Made by a program: the position numbers and the translations under genes. 60,768 nt of DNA, taken from NCBI RefSeq assembly GCF_022968395.1, contig NZ_JALJQZ010000025.1:1-60768 (forward strand), written 5' to 3'. The notes below the pieces were generated by a model, which ran no database searches, was not told where the DNA came from, and worked only from the letters and a program-made list of their open reading frames with translations. Shown in pieces: positions 18,139-27,530 of this stretch (position 1 is its first letter; the number at the start of each line of letters is the position of its first letter). Source of the stretch: Affinirhizobium lemnae (GTDB taxonomy: Bacteria; Pseudomonadota; Alphaproteobacteria; Rhizobiales; Rhizobiaceae).

Positions 18139-18351
18139 TGTTGTTTTTCTTTCCTTCGGCCAATCTCAAGATGCCAGAATAGCAGAATCCGGACCGGTTG
18201 GCGCGGGCAGGCGTGCTCAATGCCTCGCTTGATGCCAAACGTCAAGGTTTCCGGGCAGATCTGCCAAACATGCGTTCACGAAGAGCTGAGTTTTTTGATA
18301 ACCGAACCCCACGAATTTTTGACCTCATGCGTTATCGTGTCGCACATCAAA

Positions 18352-18605
18352 CTTGACGTTTCATGAGAATCCTCCATTTTAACCGCTGTCTCCCCCATGG
18401 CTAAACCGAAGCCGGGGATTGAACATTGGTGCCGGGCCCCTCTGGCGAGAGTTTTTACGGCGCTCTCGCGATGTCGGTACCGCCTGCAGCATAGCCGGCG
18501 GATAACAAACATGACCTACTATCCAATCCGTTCGACGGGTGACGCCCTGCGCGTGCCCGCAAATTCTTGCATGCCCTCCATCTCCAATAGCCGGGAGGTG
18601 CAGCC
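18352..18605 (+). promoter_or_regulatory. Probable promoter and long structured leader of the DUF475 gene
   Basis: TTGACG at 18352 and an AT-rich hexamer about 17 bases later could be a sigma-70-type promoter, giving a leader of over 200 bases. The leader contains GCGAGAG/CTCTCGC around 18445-18469 (7-bp stem) and CCGCC/GGCGG around 18480-18501. TerC-type genes are often controlled by yybP-ykoY manganese riboswitches, but I do not find the GGGGAGUAG core, so the identity is open. The region 18139-18351 has no gene. Confidence 0.35.
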
Positions 18606-19676
18606 ATGAGCAGTTCATCATCCTCCACCCTCGGTTATTTCCGATGGGCATTCATCGTCACCTTTGTCGGACTTGTGCTAGGTGGCGTTCTCGGCTGGCA
18701 GTCGACGGGAACCGTAAGCGGAACCCTCACGGTCTTCTTTATCTGTGCGGTCCTGGCCGTGCTGGAGATTTCCCTGTCCTTCGATAACGCCATCGTCAAT
18801 GCGAACAAGCTCAAAGACATGACGCCCGTGTGGCAGCAGCGCTTCCTGACATGGGGCATCCTGATTGCCGTCTTTGGGATGCGCATCGTCTTCCCGCTGC
18901 TGATCGTTGTGATCGCAGCAGGCATTGGACCCATCGATGCCATCGTTCTGGCGGCGTCGCGTCCGGAAGAATATTCACGTATCATGCACGAGGCGCATCT
19001 GCCGATCGCCGCGTTCGGCGGTACCTTCCTGATGATGGTCGGCCTCACCTTCTTCTTCAACCATGAGAAGGATGTGCATTGGGTGGAATTCCTCGAAAGC
19101 CGTATTGCACGTTTCGCGACGATCAAGGGCGTCGAGATCGCCTTTGTCCTGCTGCTCATCATGCTGTTCTCGCAATTGCTGCCAGAAGCCAATGCGTCGA
19201 CCTTCGTTCATGCGGCAGTCTACGGCTTGCTGACCTTCCTTCTGGTGGAAGTACTGGGCGGCGTCCTTGACGCGTCCCAGAAGACGATGAGCGAAGCGGC
19301 AAAAGGCGGCCTCGGTGCGTTCATCTACCTCGAAGTGCTCGATGCCAGCTTCTCCTTCGACGGCGTGATCGGGGCCTTCGCCCTGACGCAGAACCTGTTC
19401 ATCATCGCCATCGGCCTCGGTATCGGCGCCATGTATGTGCGCTCGATGACCATCATGCTGGTGGAGAAAGGCACGCTTGCAGAGTATCGCTACCTGGAGC
19501 ACGGCGCTTTCTATGCCATCCTGATCCTCTCGGTCATCATGTATGTACAGACGCTGTATCATATCCCGGAGGTTATTACCGGCCTTGGCGGCGCCGGTCT
19601 GATCGGTCTCTCGCTGTGGTCGTCCATTCGCTACAATCGACGCGAACAGGCGCATGGTGCCGAGGCACTTACTTGA
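18606..19676 (+). CDS. DUF475/TerC-like integral membrane protein
   Basis: The 356-residue polytopic protein has TerC-superfamily features: SLSFDNAIVNANKLKDM (an acidic-Asn helix), RIVFPLLIVV, and a second inverted-repeat motif SFSFDGVIGAFALTQN. TerC relatives export manganese or assist metal loading of secreted enzymes; DUF475 itself is uncharacterised as far as I know. GGGAGGTG lies 7 bases before the ATG. A perfect 12-bp hairpin follows the stop. Confidence 0.8.
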   Translation: MSSSSSSTLGYFRWAFIVTFVGLVLGGVLGWQSTGTVSGTLTVFFICAVLAVLEISLSFDNAIVNANKLKDMTPVWQQRFLTWGILIAVFGMRIVFPLLIVVIAAGIGPIDAIVLAASRPEEYSRIMHEAHLPIAAFGGTFLMMVGLTFFFNHEKDVHWVEFLESRIARFATIKGVEIAFVLLLIMLFSQLLPEANASTFVHAAVYGLLTFLLVEVLGGVLDASQKTMSEAAKGGLGAFIYLEVLDASFSFDGVIGAFALTQNLFIIAIGLGIGAMYVRSMTIMLVEKGTLAEYRYLEHGAFYAILILSVIMYVQTLYHIPEVITGLGGAGLIGLSLWSSIRYNRREQAHGAEALT

Positions 19677-19686
19677 GTTCAGACAC

Positions 19687-19720
19687 GATATCGGGCCCTT
19701 GATGGGCCCGATATCATTTT
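19687..19720 (+). terminator. Terminator after the DUF475 gene
   Basis: GATATCGGGCCC (19687-19698) and GGGCCCGATATC (19704-19715) are a perfect 12-bp inverted repeat with a 5-base loop, followed by ATTTT. Confidence 0.8.
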
Positions 19721-19820
19721 ACAGGTATCATGACATAACCGTAATAAAACATGACTTTTAAATACAGGAATTGGCATTTATTCAGGGAGGCAGTTGCTTC
19801 TCAATTTTCAGGAATTTGCC

Positions 19821-20572
19821 ATGGATCAAGTTTCACCCCCTGTGACAGAGACGCCTCGTCGAGGCCCCAATTTGCCCTCCTGGACACTCACAGTCGTAAA
19901 AAGCTTCGACGTGACGCCAAAGATGCGGCGTATTGTGTTCAGCGTGGAAAACATAGACCGTTTCGAGTACAAACCTGGACAGGACATCGTCTTTTTCTTG
20001 AATGATCCAGCAGGCGGCCATGGACGACGGCACTATACCGTGCGCGCAGTTGACGGGATGCCAGCACCCTCTCTGTGGACTTCGTTCTGCACGGCAATTC
20101 CGTCGGTCCCAACTTTGCCCGAAGCGTAAAGCCGGGCGATCAGGTCGAGGTAAAGGGACCGCGCGGACGGGTGGTTTGCAGGCCGGACGCCGACTGGCAC
20201 CTGCTGACTGGCGACGAAACCTGTATTCCTAGCATCCTGCACATTCTCGAGACATTGCCGACCGGCGCACGAGCGGTTGCTTTCATCGAGATCGAGGATG
20301 ATAGCTGGAAACAGGACTTCAATACGCAAGGCGAGGTCACGATCGAGTGGGTCGCACGCGGCAAGGCAGGTCCGAGTTCGGTGATGATTGATCGGCTGAG
20401 GACGCTTGCGCTGCCTGACGGACATGGGCAGGCTCTCATCATCGGCGAGACCAGCAATGTGCGGGCTCAGCGCCATTATCTCATCGAACGTGGCTTCCGC
20501 CAGGATCGGATCGCATCAGAAGGTTACTGGCGCCCCGGCCGCAACGGGGGTCATGATCACGTCGACGATTGA
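19821..20572 (+). pseudogene. Siderophore-interacting protein (ViuB/SIP family), frameshifted
   Basis: Residues from ATG 19821 (AGGAA before it) read as a FAD-binding SIP: MRRIVFSVENIDRFEYKPGQDIVFFLND then RRHYTVRAVD. The frame then breaks; the remainder (RDASTLSVDFVLHG, VKGPRGRV, DWHLLTGDETCIPSI, WKQDFNTQGEV, GETSNVRAQRHYLIERGF, EGYWRPGRNG) continues in the +2 frame from about 20054 to 20572. Supplying one base (C) at the GACGGG near 20052-20054 would restore AVD-RDASTLSVDFVLHG. SIPs reduce ferric siderophores with NAD(P)H. The break may be a true mutation or a sequencing error; the rest looks unspoiled. Confidence 0.8.
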
Positions 20573-20580
20573 CCTTCGGT

Positions 20581-22305
20581 TCAAAATAGAGCCGCATCCA
20601 GATCGTCGTCCGAAAGGACAGTGAGAGGCGCTTGCTCCGGTGCTGCAGTACCAAGGATGGCGGCATGGAGTTCACGCTCCGAAGCCATTGTGTAGATCCG
20701 GTTGATTCTAGAACCGATAACATCAAGGGCAGCCTGTAGGCCTGAGACATCAACGGACTGAGGGGAGCCGGTGTGTAGCTCCTCTTCACACCGATGGAGG
20801 ATTTCGCCTAAATCCGCGCGGAAATCCAGCCGCTGCAGGGCGGCATTCATTTCAGCAACCCCGGAAGTGCCTTCCTTCGCTAGTTTGGCGAGATCGTCCT
20901 CCATGGCCTGGCCGACGGCGTGGATACTCTCGAGCGCGCGCCGCAAACGCTCATCAAGGCAATCCTCTCCAGCATCTTCCGGTGTATCCGTCAAAAGCCT
21001 TTTTGCTGCTCCTTCAAGCACCTTCAATTGCTCGAGGATCTGCTCAGCCGCTTCATCCAGATGACCCGCAAATATGCGCAATTCTGCGGTGACAACGTTA
21101 ATGGCCTTACCTTCCTCACCGATCTTGCCGCAACGCAAGTTCGTATTGAGGGCCATGTAGTGAATATCGCCGCGCACGACACGAACAATCCCGATATCCT
21201 TCAGGAGAACTTCCACTGTGGCCAGCGTGCGCCTTGTCATCCGGGAAGCATCGTCAGCCACCGCCTCGATTTCGGTAACGGCTGACCGCGCCTGCCCAAT
21301 GCCGGTTTCCAGATCGCGCAACGATCCATTTGAGCGCTCGTCACCATCTCCGACCATTTCGCGCTGAATTGCCGTGATCTGGCCGAGTTCCTCGCGGAAG
21401 CTTGACATTGTCTCGACGATCCTGGCCGTATCGCGCTCAAAGTCCTGACGCGTCTGATGCAATTGTGCGGCGACGAGTTGGCGGATGATTGCCCTCAGTG
21501 CTTCATGATCATTGCTGTTCAGTGACGCCGCTTCCGCGGATTGAAGATAATCCTCCAGTATCGAGAAGGAGGACTGGCAGTGTTCGACACGCTGACGGGT
21601 GATATCACCCACTTGCATGGCGGAGAGGGTGGAAGCCAGCTTGTTCTGGATACCCCTTGCAATAGCCTTTACCTGCTCCGCACGCTGGTTGAGTTCGTGG
21701 CGGTGCGCGCTGATTTGATCGATGCCTCGCCCGAGGCCGGATACGATCGCCGGAATGGTCTGGCTGTACCGGTCCAGCGTCGCAGAACCCTTGCTCATCA
21801 TCGGACCAAGTCCCGATCCGAGTTCGCCGAGCTTTTGCGACAAGCCGTTGACCTGCTCGCTACCTTCCTGGATACGTTCCAGTATCTCTTCCGCAAATCC
21901 TGCAAAGTCTGGAATACCGGCTCCTGTGATCTTGGCTGTCACCGCAAAGGTTCGAAGATAACGCAGCGTCTCCTGCATCCGACTGATGTGTGGACGCAAA
22001 GACCGTTCTGCCTCAGCAATTTCTTGAAATCCGATTTGCCGCTTCGTCTCGCCTTCCGTGAGGCTGGAGAGCCTGGAAACCGTCGCTTTCAGTTCGCCCA
22101 TTGTGGCGTTGGCTGTTCCTTCGTCCAGCGAGCCAGTCAGGACATCCAGGGACGAGATCATCTTGTTCAGTACATCGAGAATTGACAGTAGTACCGCGCC
22201 ACCGTCCAGAAAGCGTTGCTCGATGCGTTTACGCGCTTCCTCCAGCCGAGCCGCATAAGATGATGCCTCCTGCGGAAAGCTCATCTCTATTCTGGTTGCC
22301 GCCAT
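20581..22305 (-). CDS. Soluble chemoreceptor-like coiled-coil protein with degenerate signalling tip
   Basis: The 574-residue protein has no membrane segment and is almost wholly helical. Near residues 380-410 it reads GDIHYMALNTNLRCGKIGEEGKAINVVTAELRIFA, a degenerate form of the MCP tip (QTNLLALNA..EAARAGE.GRGFAVVA.EVR). The acidic C-terminus ends LSDDDLDAALF. It is transcribed away from the STAS-cheYAW operon, so it is probably a partner of that array, perhaps an adaptor or soluble receptor; this is inference. ATG 22305 is one of several possible starts (GTG 22311, ATG 22284). The 299-base divergent gap holds the promoters. Confidence 0.65.
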   Translation of the reverse strand: MAATRIEMSFPQEASSYAARLEEARKRIEQRFLDGGAVLLSILDVLNKMISSLDVLTGSLDEGTANATMGELKATVSRLSSLTEGETKRQIGFQEIAEAERSLRPHISRMQETLRYLRTFAVTAKITGAGIPDFAGFAEEILERIQEGSEQVNGLSQKLGELGSGLGPMMSKGSATLDRYSQTIPAIVSGLGRGIDQISAHRHELNQRAEQVKAIARGIQNKLASTLSAMQVGDITRQRVEHCQSSFSILEDYLQSAEAASLNSNDHEALRAIIRQLVAAQLHQTRQDFERDTARIVETMSSFREELGQITAIQREMVGDGDERSNGSLRDLETGIGQARSAVTEIEAVADDASRMTRRTLATVEVLLKDIGIVRVVRGDIHYMALNTNLRCGKIGEEGKAINVVTAELRIFAGHLDEAAEQILEQLKVLEGAAKRLLTDTPEDAGEDCLDERLRRALESIHAVGQAMEDDLAKLAKEGTSGVAEMNAALQRLDFRADLGEILHRCEEELHTGSPQSVDVSGLQAALDVIGSRINRIYTMASERELHAAILGTAAPEQAPLTVLSDDDLDAALF

Positions 22306-22604
22306 TGCCACGCCGTCAATCTCCGATTTCGGACAGAATTGCCCTGTTCCAGCACTCTACGTCGAGCTTCGAATCATTCAACTCGACCTGTGCGTGAGTT
22401 AGTAGAGCTACCGGGCGTTAAAGACTTGCCAATACGAATCACGATTTCTGCAGCTTGGTTAATTTTCCTAACGCTGAACTGCACGTTTCTAGAGGCACAG
22501 GAAATTACTAGGCAAGAAGTGATGCTCAACCATTAGTAACTTGTTAAGCATCCAGCACCACATTACCACAAGTTGAATAACCGTTTAGCGATAGGTAATT
22601 CGTA

Positions 22605-22928
22605 ATGAGCAGCAATGAGACTGTGGCGGTCCTTTCCTGGGACGAAAGCCTTACGCTTCGTACCATATCTAATCATTGCGATGAACTTCTATTAGCACTA
22701 AACGAAAAATCAGCGGTTGCTATCGATATAAGTGATGACCAGCCTGTAGATCTCACCCTCATCCAACTTATAGAGTCGGCGCGCATCTTTGCCTCGACCT
22801 CAGGTAAGAAGCTCACGCTGCTGAAACCGGCGGCAGGTCATCTGCGTGACGTACTCGAGCGAGGCGGTTTCCTGCAAAACATATCTCCGGAAGATTCCAA
22901 CTTCTGGCTGCATGATGGAGTTAAGTAA
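22605..22928 (+). CDS. STAS-domain protein of the chemosensory operon
   Basis: The 107-residue protein is a lone STAS domain: a beta strand SAVAIDISDD, a helix start VDLTLIQLIESARIFASTSGKKLTLLKP, and RDVLERGGF near the end. In anti-sigma antagonist STAS proteins the helix start carries a phosphorylated Ser in D-S-x-G; here the sequence is D-L-T-L, so the Ser is missing and only a Thr two places on remains. The stop overlaps the cheY start by one base (TAATG), so it is the first gene of the operon. Confidence 0.8.
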   Translation: MSSNETVAVLSWDESLTLRTISNHCDELLLALNEKSAVAIDISDDQPVDLTLIQLIESARIFASTSGKKLTLLKPAAGHLRDVLERGGFLQNISPEDSNFWLHDGVK

Positions 22929-23296
22929 TGACAGCCAAGATTCTGACTGTTGACGATTCTGCCAGTATCCGTCTCACCACACGCGTCGCGCTCACCAATG
23001 CCGGCTATGCCATAACGGAAGCTGTGGATGGTATGGACGGATTGAGCAAAATGCGAAGCGGTCAATTCGATCTGATCGTGACAGACCTGAACATGCCGCA
23101 AATGGATGGCCTGACCATGATCCGCGAGCTTCGCAAGCTTCCGGCCTATATGGGGGTCCCGGTCATATTTCTCACGACTGAATCCGACAACGAACTGAAG
23201 GGCCAAGCGAAGGCCGCCGGTGCGACGGGCTGGCTGACCAAGCCGTTTGACCCGGAAAGCCTGGTCAAGATTGTCAAGAAGGTCCTCGGCAGATGA
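22928..23296 (+). CDS. cheY: Chemotaxis response regulator CheY
   Basis: The 122-residue single receiver domain has the acidic pair in [11 protein letters not shown], phosphoacceptor Asp53 in VTDLNMPQMDG, a Thr in IFLTTESD and the Lys of WLTKPF. It receives phosphate from the CheA encoded next. Its stop overlaps the cheA start (ATGA), showing translational coupling. No cheZ or second cheY is present in this operon. Confidence 0.9.
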   Translation: MTAKILTVDDSASIRLTTRVALTNAGYAITEAVDGMDGLSKMRSGQFDLIVTDLNMPQMDGLTMIRELRKLPAYMGVPVIFLTTESDNELKGQAKAAGATGWLTKPFDPESLVKIVKKVLGR

Positions 23297-25314
23297 GTTT
23301 TCCCGACCCAATAGCAGTTTTCCGTACGGAAGCTGCTGAATTACTTGAGCAAATCGAAACTGGCTTGCTGGATCTGAATCATGATCTGGCCAACAAGGAT
23401 CAAGTTGACGCGGTTTTCCGCGGGCTGCACACCCTCAAGGGGTCAGGCGCAATGTTCGGTTTCGAGGCGCTCGCCGCCTTTACCCATCATTGCGAAAGTG
23501 CCTTCGATCAGGTCCGCAAAGGTATGGTACCTGCGACTCATGATCTGGTAAGTGCGGTCCTGAACGCAACCGATCATATGCGCGCCCTTATAGAGGTTCC
23601 GGCAGGGGATCACGATGCGTCGAGCGAAAATCTTCTATCCGCTTTGAGGCTGGCCGTAGAACATGCTGGCAATCCTGACGCAAAGGCCGCCGCCAAGTCC
23701 GAGACCAAGCCTGACCTGACCCATTACAGGCTTCACTTCAGTCTGCCTCGCAATGCGATGGTGAATGGCACGAACCCGCTGCCGCTGCTTGATGAGCTTC
23801 GCGATCTCGGAGAATGTATCGTCGAAGTCGATAAACACGAATTACCGGCGCTCGACGATCTTAACCCACGCGATCTCTATCTCTCCTGGACCGTGGATCT
23901 AAAAACCACGCAGCCGCGCTCGGCTATCGACGATGTCTTCATTTTCGTCATGGATGAAATGGAACTTCGCCTGGAGGTCATGGGAGATGAGAAAGTAGCC
24001 GTCAAGACTGCGGAGCCGATCCCCGAGGCTCAATCCTCACAGGCCAAGACGGCAGAAGTGGCGAGCGCACCTCTTCGCCAGGATCACGCAGCGCCTGCAA
24101 AGGCGGTATCGCAGCCGATTGAGGCAAAGCAGACTAAATCCAACGAGAATGTGCGCGTACCTGCCGAGCGTCTTGACGAATTGATGGATCGGGTCGGCGA
24201 ACTCGTCATTGCGCAGTCTCGCCTCAGCCAGTTGGCGGGGTCCAGCGGAGACCTTCAGTTACGTGCCGTTTCCGAGGATGTCGAACGTCTGTCCGGCGAG
24301 TTACGTGACACGATGATGGTGCTTCGAATGGTTCCGGTCGCGCAATTGTTCGGGCGCTTCCGTCGTCTCGTCCACGACCTTGCGATCGAAACCGGCAAGA
24401 CGATAGAATTGATCACCGAGGGGGAAACGACGGAGGTAGACAAGAGCGTCGTCGAACGCCTTGCCGACCCTCTCGTTCATCTGGTTCGCAATTCGTGCGA
24501 CCATGGTCTTGAGACCCCGGAGGAAAGACGCGCGGTTGGCAAGGATCCCGTGGGACGCATCTATCTGTCGGCGCGACAGGCCGCAGGAGAAGTCATCATC
24601 ACGATCAAAGATGACGGTCGCGGAATCAATCGTGAGCGTGTTCGCGCCAAGGCCGAAGCGTCCGGCATCATCGCTGCCAATACGGTTCTCGCCGATCAGG
24701 ATCTTCTACAGCTCATCTTCCAACCAGGCTTCTCAACGGCACAGCAGGTCACCAATCTTTCCGGTCGCGGCGTCGGAATGGATGTCGTCAAACGTACCAT
24801 AGATGCTCTTCGCGGATCCATCGACGTCACAAGCCATAACGGCAGCGGATCGGAGATCTCTCTCGCCATCCCGCTGACGCTTGCGATCATCGATGGCCTT
24901 TTGGTTAGGATCGGTGTCGGGCGCTATGTCATCCCCCTCTCCGCCGTGGAGGAATGCCTGGAACTTTCGCCGGAAGAGGATATGCGTTCTCGCGGACGCA
25001 GCTTCATATCATTGCGCGACAGCCTGGTTCCCTTCATTCGTCTGCGGGATCTCTTCAACACGAATACGACTCCAGATCCTTTCCAAAAGGTCGTGGTGAT
25101 CTCGACAGGCGCGGAAAGAGTGGGGCTGGTCGTCGATCAGATCATTGGCGACCACCAGACCGTCATCAAAGGCATGTCAAAGCTGCACCATGATGTCGCG
25201 ACCTTCTCCGGTGCAACCATCCTTGGGGATGGCGGGGTCGCCCTTATCCTCGACGTCGGCCATCTGGTCGCGGCGGGCCAGCATCAGGAGGCGCAGTTGC
25301 GCGCGGCAGGATGA
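23293..25314 (+). CDS. cheA: Chemotaxis histidine kinase CheA
   Basis: The 673-residue kinase has a P1 HPt domain with phospho-His46 in FRGLHTLKGSGAMFG, a linker/P2-like region (about 130-280), P3 dimerisation (VRVPAERLDELMDRVGELVIAQSRL), P4 ATPase (LVHLVRNSCDHGLE, DDGRGI, GRGVGMDVV) and a CheW-like P5 (ALIDGLLVRIGVGRYVIPL-type). Boxes N, G1 and G2 are intact, so it should be active. It overlaps cheY and cheW by four bases each. Confidence 0.95.
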   Translation: MSFPDPIAVFRTEAAELLEQIETGLLDLNHDLANKDQVDAVFRGLHTLKGSGAMFGFEALAAFTHHCESAFDQVRKGMVPATHDLVSAVLNATDHMRALIEVPAGDHDASSENLLSALRLAVEHAGNPDAKAAAKSETKPDLTHYRLHFSLPRNAMVNGTNPLPLLDELRDLGECIVEVDKHELPALDDLNPRDLYLSWTVDLKTTQPRSAIDDVFIFVMDEMELRLEVMGDEKVAVKTAEPIPEAQSSQAKTAEVASAPLRQDHAAPAKAVSQPIEAKQTKSNENVRVPAERLDELMDRVGELVIAQSRLSQLAGSSGDLQLRAVSEDVERLSGELRDTMMVLRMVPVAQLFGRFRRLVHDLAIETGKTIELITEGETTEVDKSVVERLADPLVHLVRNSCDHGLETPEERRAVGKDPVGRIYLSARQAAGEVIITIKDDGRGINRERVRAKAEASGIIAANTVLADQDLLQLIFQPGFSTAQQVTNLSGRGVGMDVVKRTIDALRGSIDVTSHNGSGSEISLAIPLTLAIIDGLLVRIGVGRYVIPLSAVEECLELSPEEDMRSRGRSFISLRDSLVPFIRLRDLFNTNTTPDPFQKVVVISTGAERVGLVVDQIIGDHQTVIKGMSKLHHDVATFSGATILGDGGVALILDVGHLVAAGQHQEAQLRAAG

Positions 25315-25820
25315 GCGAAGCCATACGAAAATTACCGGACGATCTTTGGGGAAATGCCGAGGAACTGGAAGTTCTCACATTTGACATTGCTGGCGAAATG
25401 TTTGCGCTTGAAGCGATCCAGGTGCAGGAAATCCTCGATCTCGTTCCAGAGACCAGCGTTCCCGGCGCGAAAGCGTTCGTGGGAAGCGTGATCAATTTTC
25501 GCGGAAAGGTCATTCCGCTTGCAGACATTCGTCTGGCCTTCGGCATGGAGGCCACACGCACCACTATCGACAGCCGGATCATCGTGATCCAGCTGGATAT
25601 AGAAGGGGAGCCGACGCTTGTCGGTCTCCGTACGGACAAGGTGAATGAAGTCACCACCCTGATGAAATCCGCGGGTGAACCGCCTCCGAGCGTCGGCATG
25701 CGCTGGCGTCCTGATTTCATCGACTGCCTCGTCAGACGAGACGGGGAATTCATCATCATACCGAACCTTCACACCATATTCTCGGCACAGCGTGGACGCC
25801 CCGGCGGAACACCGACCTAG
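25311..25820 (+). CDS. cheW: Chemotaxis coupling protein CheW (first copy)
   Basis: The 169-residue CheW domain protein (LTFDIAGEMFALEAIQVQEILD, INFRGKVIPLADIRLAFGME, GLRTDKVNEV) links receptors to CheA. Its ATG overlaps the cheA stop. It is followed 26 bases later by the MCP gene. A second CheW lies two genes downstream and differs in sequence, so the array may use two adaptors. Confidence 0.9.
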   Translation: MSEAIRKLPDDLWGNAEELEVLTFDIAGEMFALEAIQVQEILDLVPETSVPGAKAFVGSVINFRGKVIPLADIRLAFGMEATRTTIDSRIIVIQLDIEGEPTLVGLRTDKVNEVTTLMKSAGEPPPSVGMRWRPDFIDCLVRRDGEFIIIPNLHTIFSAQRGRPGGTPT

Positions 25821-25846
25821 GCCTGAGGCGATAGGGAAACAGTACA

Positions 25847-27529
25847 ATGCGCGCCACAATCAAACTCAAACTGGGCATTGCGTTCGGCTTTGTCATCACC
25901 ATGCTCGTTTCGGTTGCCGTTCTCGGAGTTACTAGTCTCGGTGAACTGAATACAACGCTCCAAACCGTGGTTGAAGGTCCAGCGGCCCGCCTCAACCTCG
26001 CGCAAAATATGAATAATGCTCAGCTGCAACAACTTCGTCAGCAAAAGAACATGCTGCTCGTGACGGATGCCAAGGCTATCGAAACAGCCACGACGATTCG
26101 TGACAGCTACCGCAAGGAATTCGACCAGAACTTCCAGGCCGTTTTGCTTCTCGCGACAGAACAGGGAAAAGTTCTCTGGAATAAATTGAGCGTTCTCGAA
26201 TCCGAATATCGCAAGCAGGACGACCAGATCCGCGCGCTGGTTCTGGCGGGTGACACTCAGACAGCCCTGAAGATCTCTCTTACTGAAAACCGCGCAACGG
26301 TCAACGAAATCGACAAACTCCTCACCGAGGTCGTCGAACTCGAAACCAGCCGTCTCAAGGACGCGAAGGTGCAGGCTAACACAGACTATGACCAGACCCG
26401 TCTGATCATGCTCGCCGTCGCAGGTTCTGCAATTCTGATTGCCCTTATTGCCGCGGCCTGGATCGCGCTGTCCATCAATCGTGGTCTTCGTAATGCCGTC
26501 AATGCGGTTCAGAGCGTATCAGAAGGCGATCTGACAAAGCTTGCCAATGTGACGACGCGCGACGAGATCGGCGATCTCCTTGGTTTCGTGAACACGATGA
26601 TAGAACGCCTTCGCAGTGTCGTTGGTGATGCACTTTCCGCTTCCGACAACGTTTCCACGGGAAGTCAGGAACTTTCCGCCAGTTCCGAGCAGCTGAGCCA
26701 GGGCGCGACCGAGCAGGCATCCGCTGCCGAGCAGGCATCCGCTTCGATGGAAGAGATGGCCGCCAACATCAAGCAGAATGCCGACAATGCCGCCCAGACC
26801 GAGAAGATCGCCCGTCAGTCCTCGCGCGATGCAGAAGCGTCCGGCCAGGCCGTGAACAAGGCGGTCGGTGCGATGCGTACGATTGCGGAGAAGATCTCCA
26901 TCGTCCAGGAAATCGCCCGACAGACGGACCTCCTTGCCCTCAACGCTGCTGTCGAGGCTGCTCGAGCCGGGGAACATGGCAAGGGTTTTGCCGTCGTCGC
27001 CTCCGAAGTGCGTAAGCTCGCAGAACGCTCGCAGGCTGCGGCGGCCGAAATTTCCGCCCTCTCCGGCGACACTGTGCAGGTTGCGACAGAAGCAGGGGAG
27101 ATGCTGAACCGGCTGGTGCCAGACATTCAGAAGACTGCGGAACTGGTTTCCGAAATCTCTGCCGCCTGCCGTGAACAGGATATCGGTGCAAGCCAGATCA
27201 ACGAAGCAATCCAGCAGCTCGACAAGGTGACCCAGCAGAACGCCGGGGCATCGGAAGAGATGTCGGCAACCTCGGAAGAACTTGCGGCACAGGCCGAGGA
27301 GCTTCAGGCATCCATCGCCTTCTTCCGGGTGGAAGCCTCCGGTTCACAACGGGCATCGTCTGCTGCACGTCCAGCGCCGAAAGCACAGCGCCCTGCGTCT
27401 GCACACAAGGCCACACCAGCCCGCCGCCTGGATAACTCCGTCAGCGGCCAGCAGTCCCGCGTCAAAGGCTTCGCCCTCGACATGGGCGGTCCCGACGAGG
27501 AAGATCAAGATTTTCAAAGGATCGCTTGA
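25847..27529 (+). CDS. Methyl-accepting chemotaxis protein
   Basis: The 560-residue receptor has a transmembrane helix at about 12-33, a four-helix-bundle periplasmic sensor (34-185; [14 protein letters not shown] is typical of 4HB_MCP), a second membrane helix at about 186-206, a HAMP domain, and a long signalling hairpin with an intact tip [38 protein letters not shown]. The C-terminus ends EDQDFQRIA and lacks the NWETF-type CheR tether. It lies within the che operon between two cheW genes. The ligand is unknown. Confidence 0.93.
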   Translation: MRATIKLKLGIAFGFVITMLVSVAVLGVTSLGELNTTLQTVVEGPAARLNLAQNMNNAQLQQLRQQKNMLLVTDAKAIETATTIRDSYRKEFDQNFQAVLLLATEQGKVLWNKLSVLESEYRKQDDQIRALVLAGDTQTALKISLTENRATVNEIDKLLTEVVELETSRLKDAKVQANTDYDQTRLIMLAVAGSAILIALIAAAWIALSINRGLRNAVNAVQSVSEGDLTKLANVTTRDEIGDLLGFVNTMIERLRSVVGDALSASDNVSTGSQELSASSEQLSQGATEQASAAEQASASMEEMAANIKQNADNAAQTEKIARQSSRDAEASGQAVNKAVGAMRTIAEKISIVQEIARQTDLLALNAAVEAARAGEHGKGFAVVASEVRKLAERSQAAAAEISALSGDTVQVATEAGEMLNRLVPDIQKTAELVSEISAACREQDIGASQINEAIQQLDKVTQQNAGASEEMSATSEELAAQAEELQASIAFFRVEASGSQRASSAARPAPKAQRPASAHKATPARRLDNSVSGQQSRVKGFALDMGGPDEEDQDFQRIA

Positions 27530-27530
27530 C

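Noticed and set aside
18385..18605. yybP-ykoY manganese riboswitch
   Set aside because: The characteristic GGGGAGUAG loop could not be found, so only a generic structured leader is reported.
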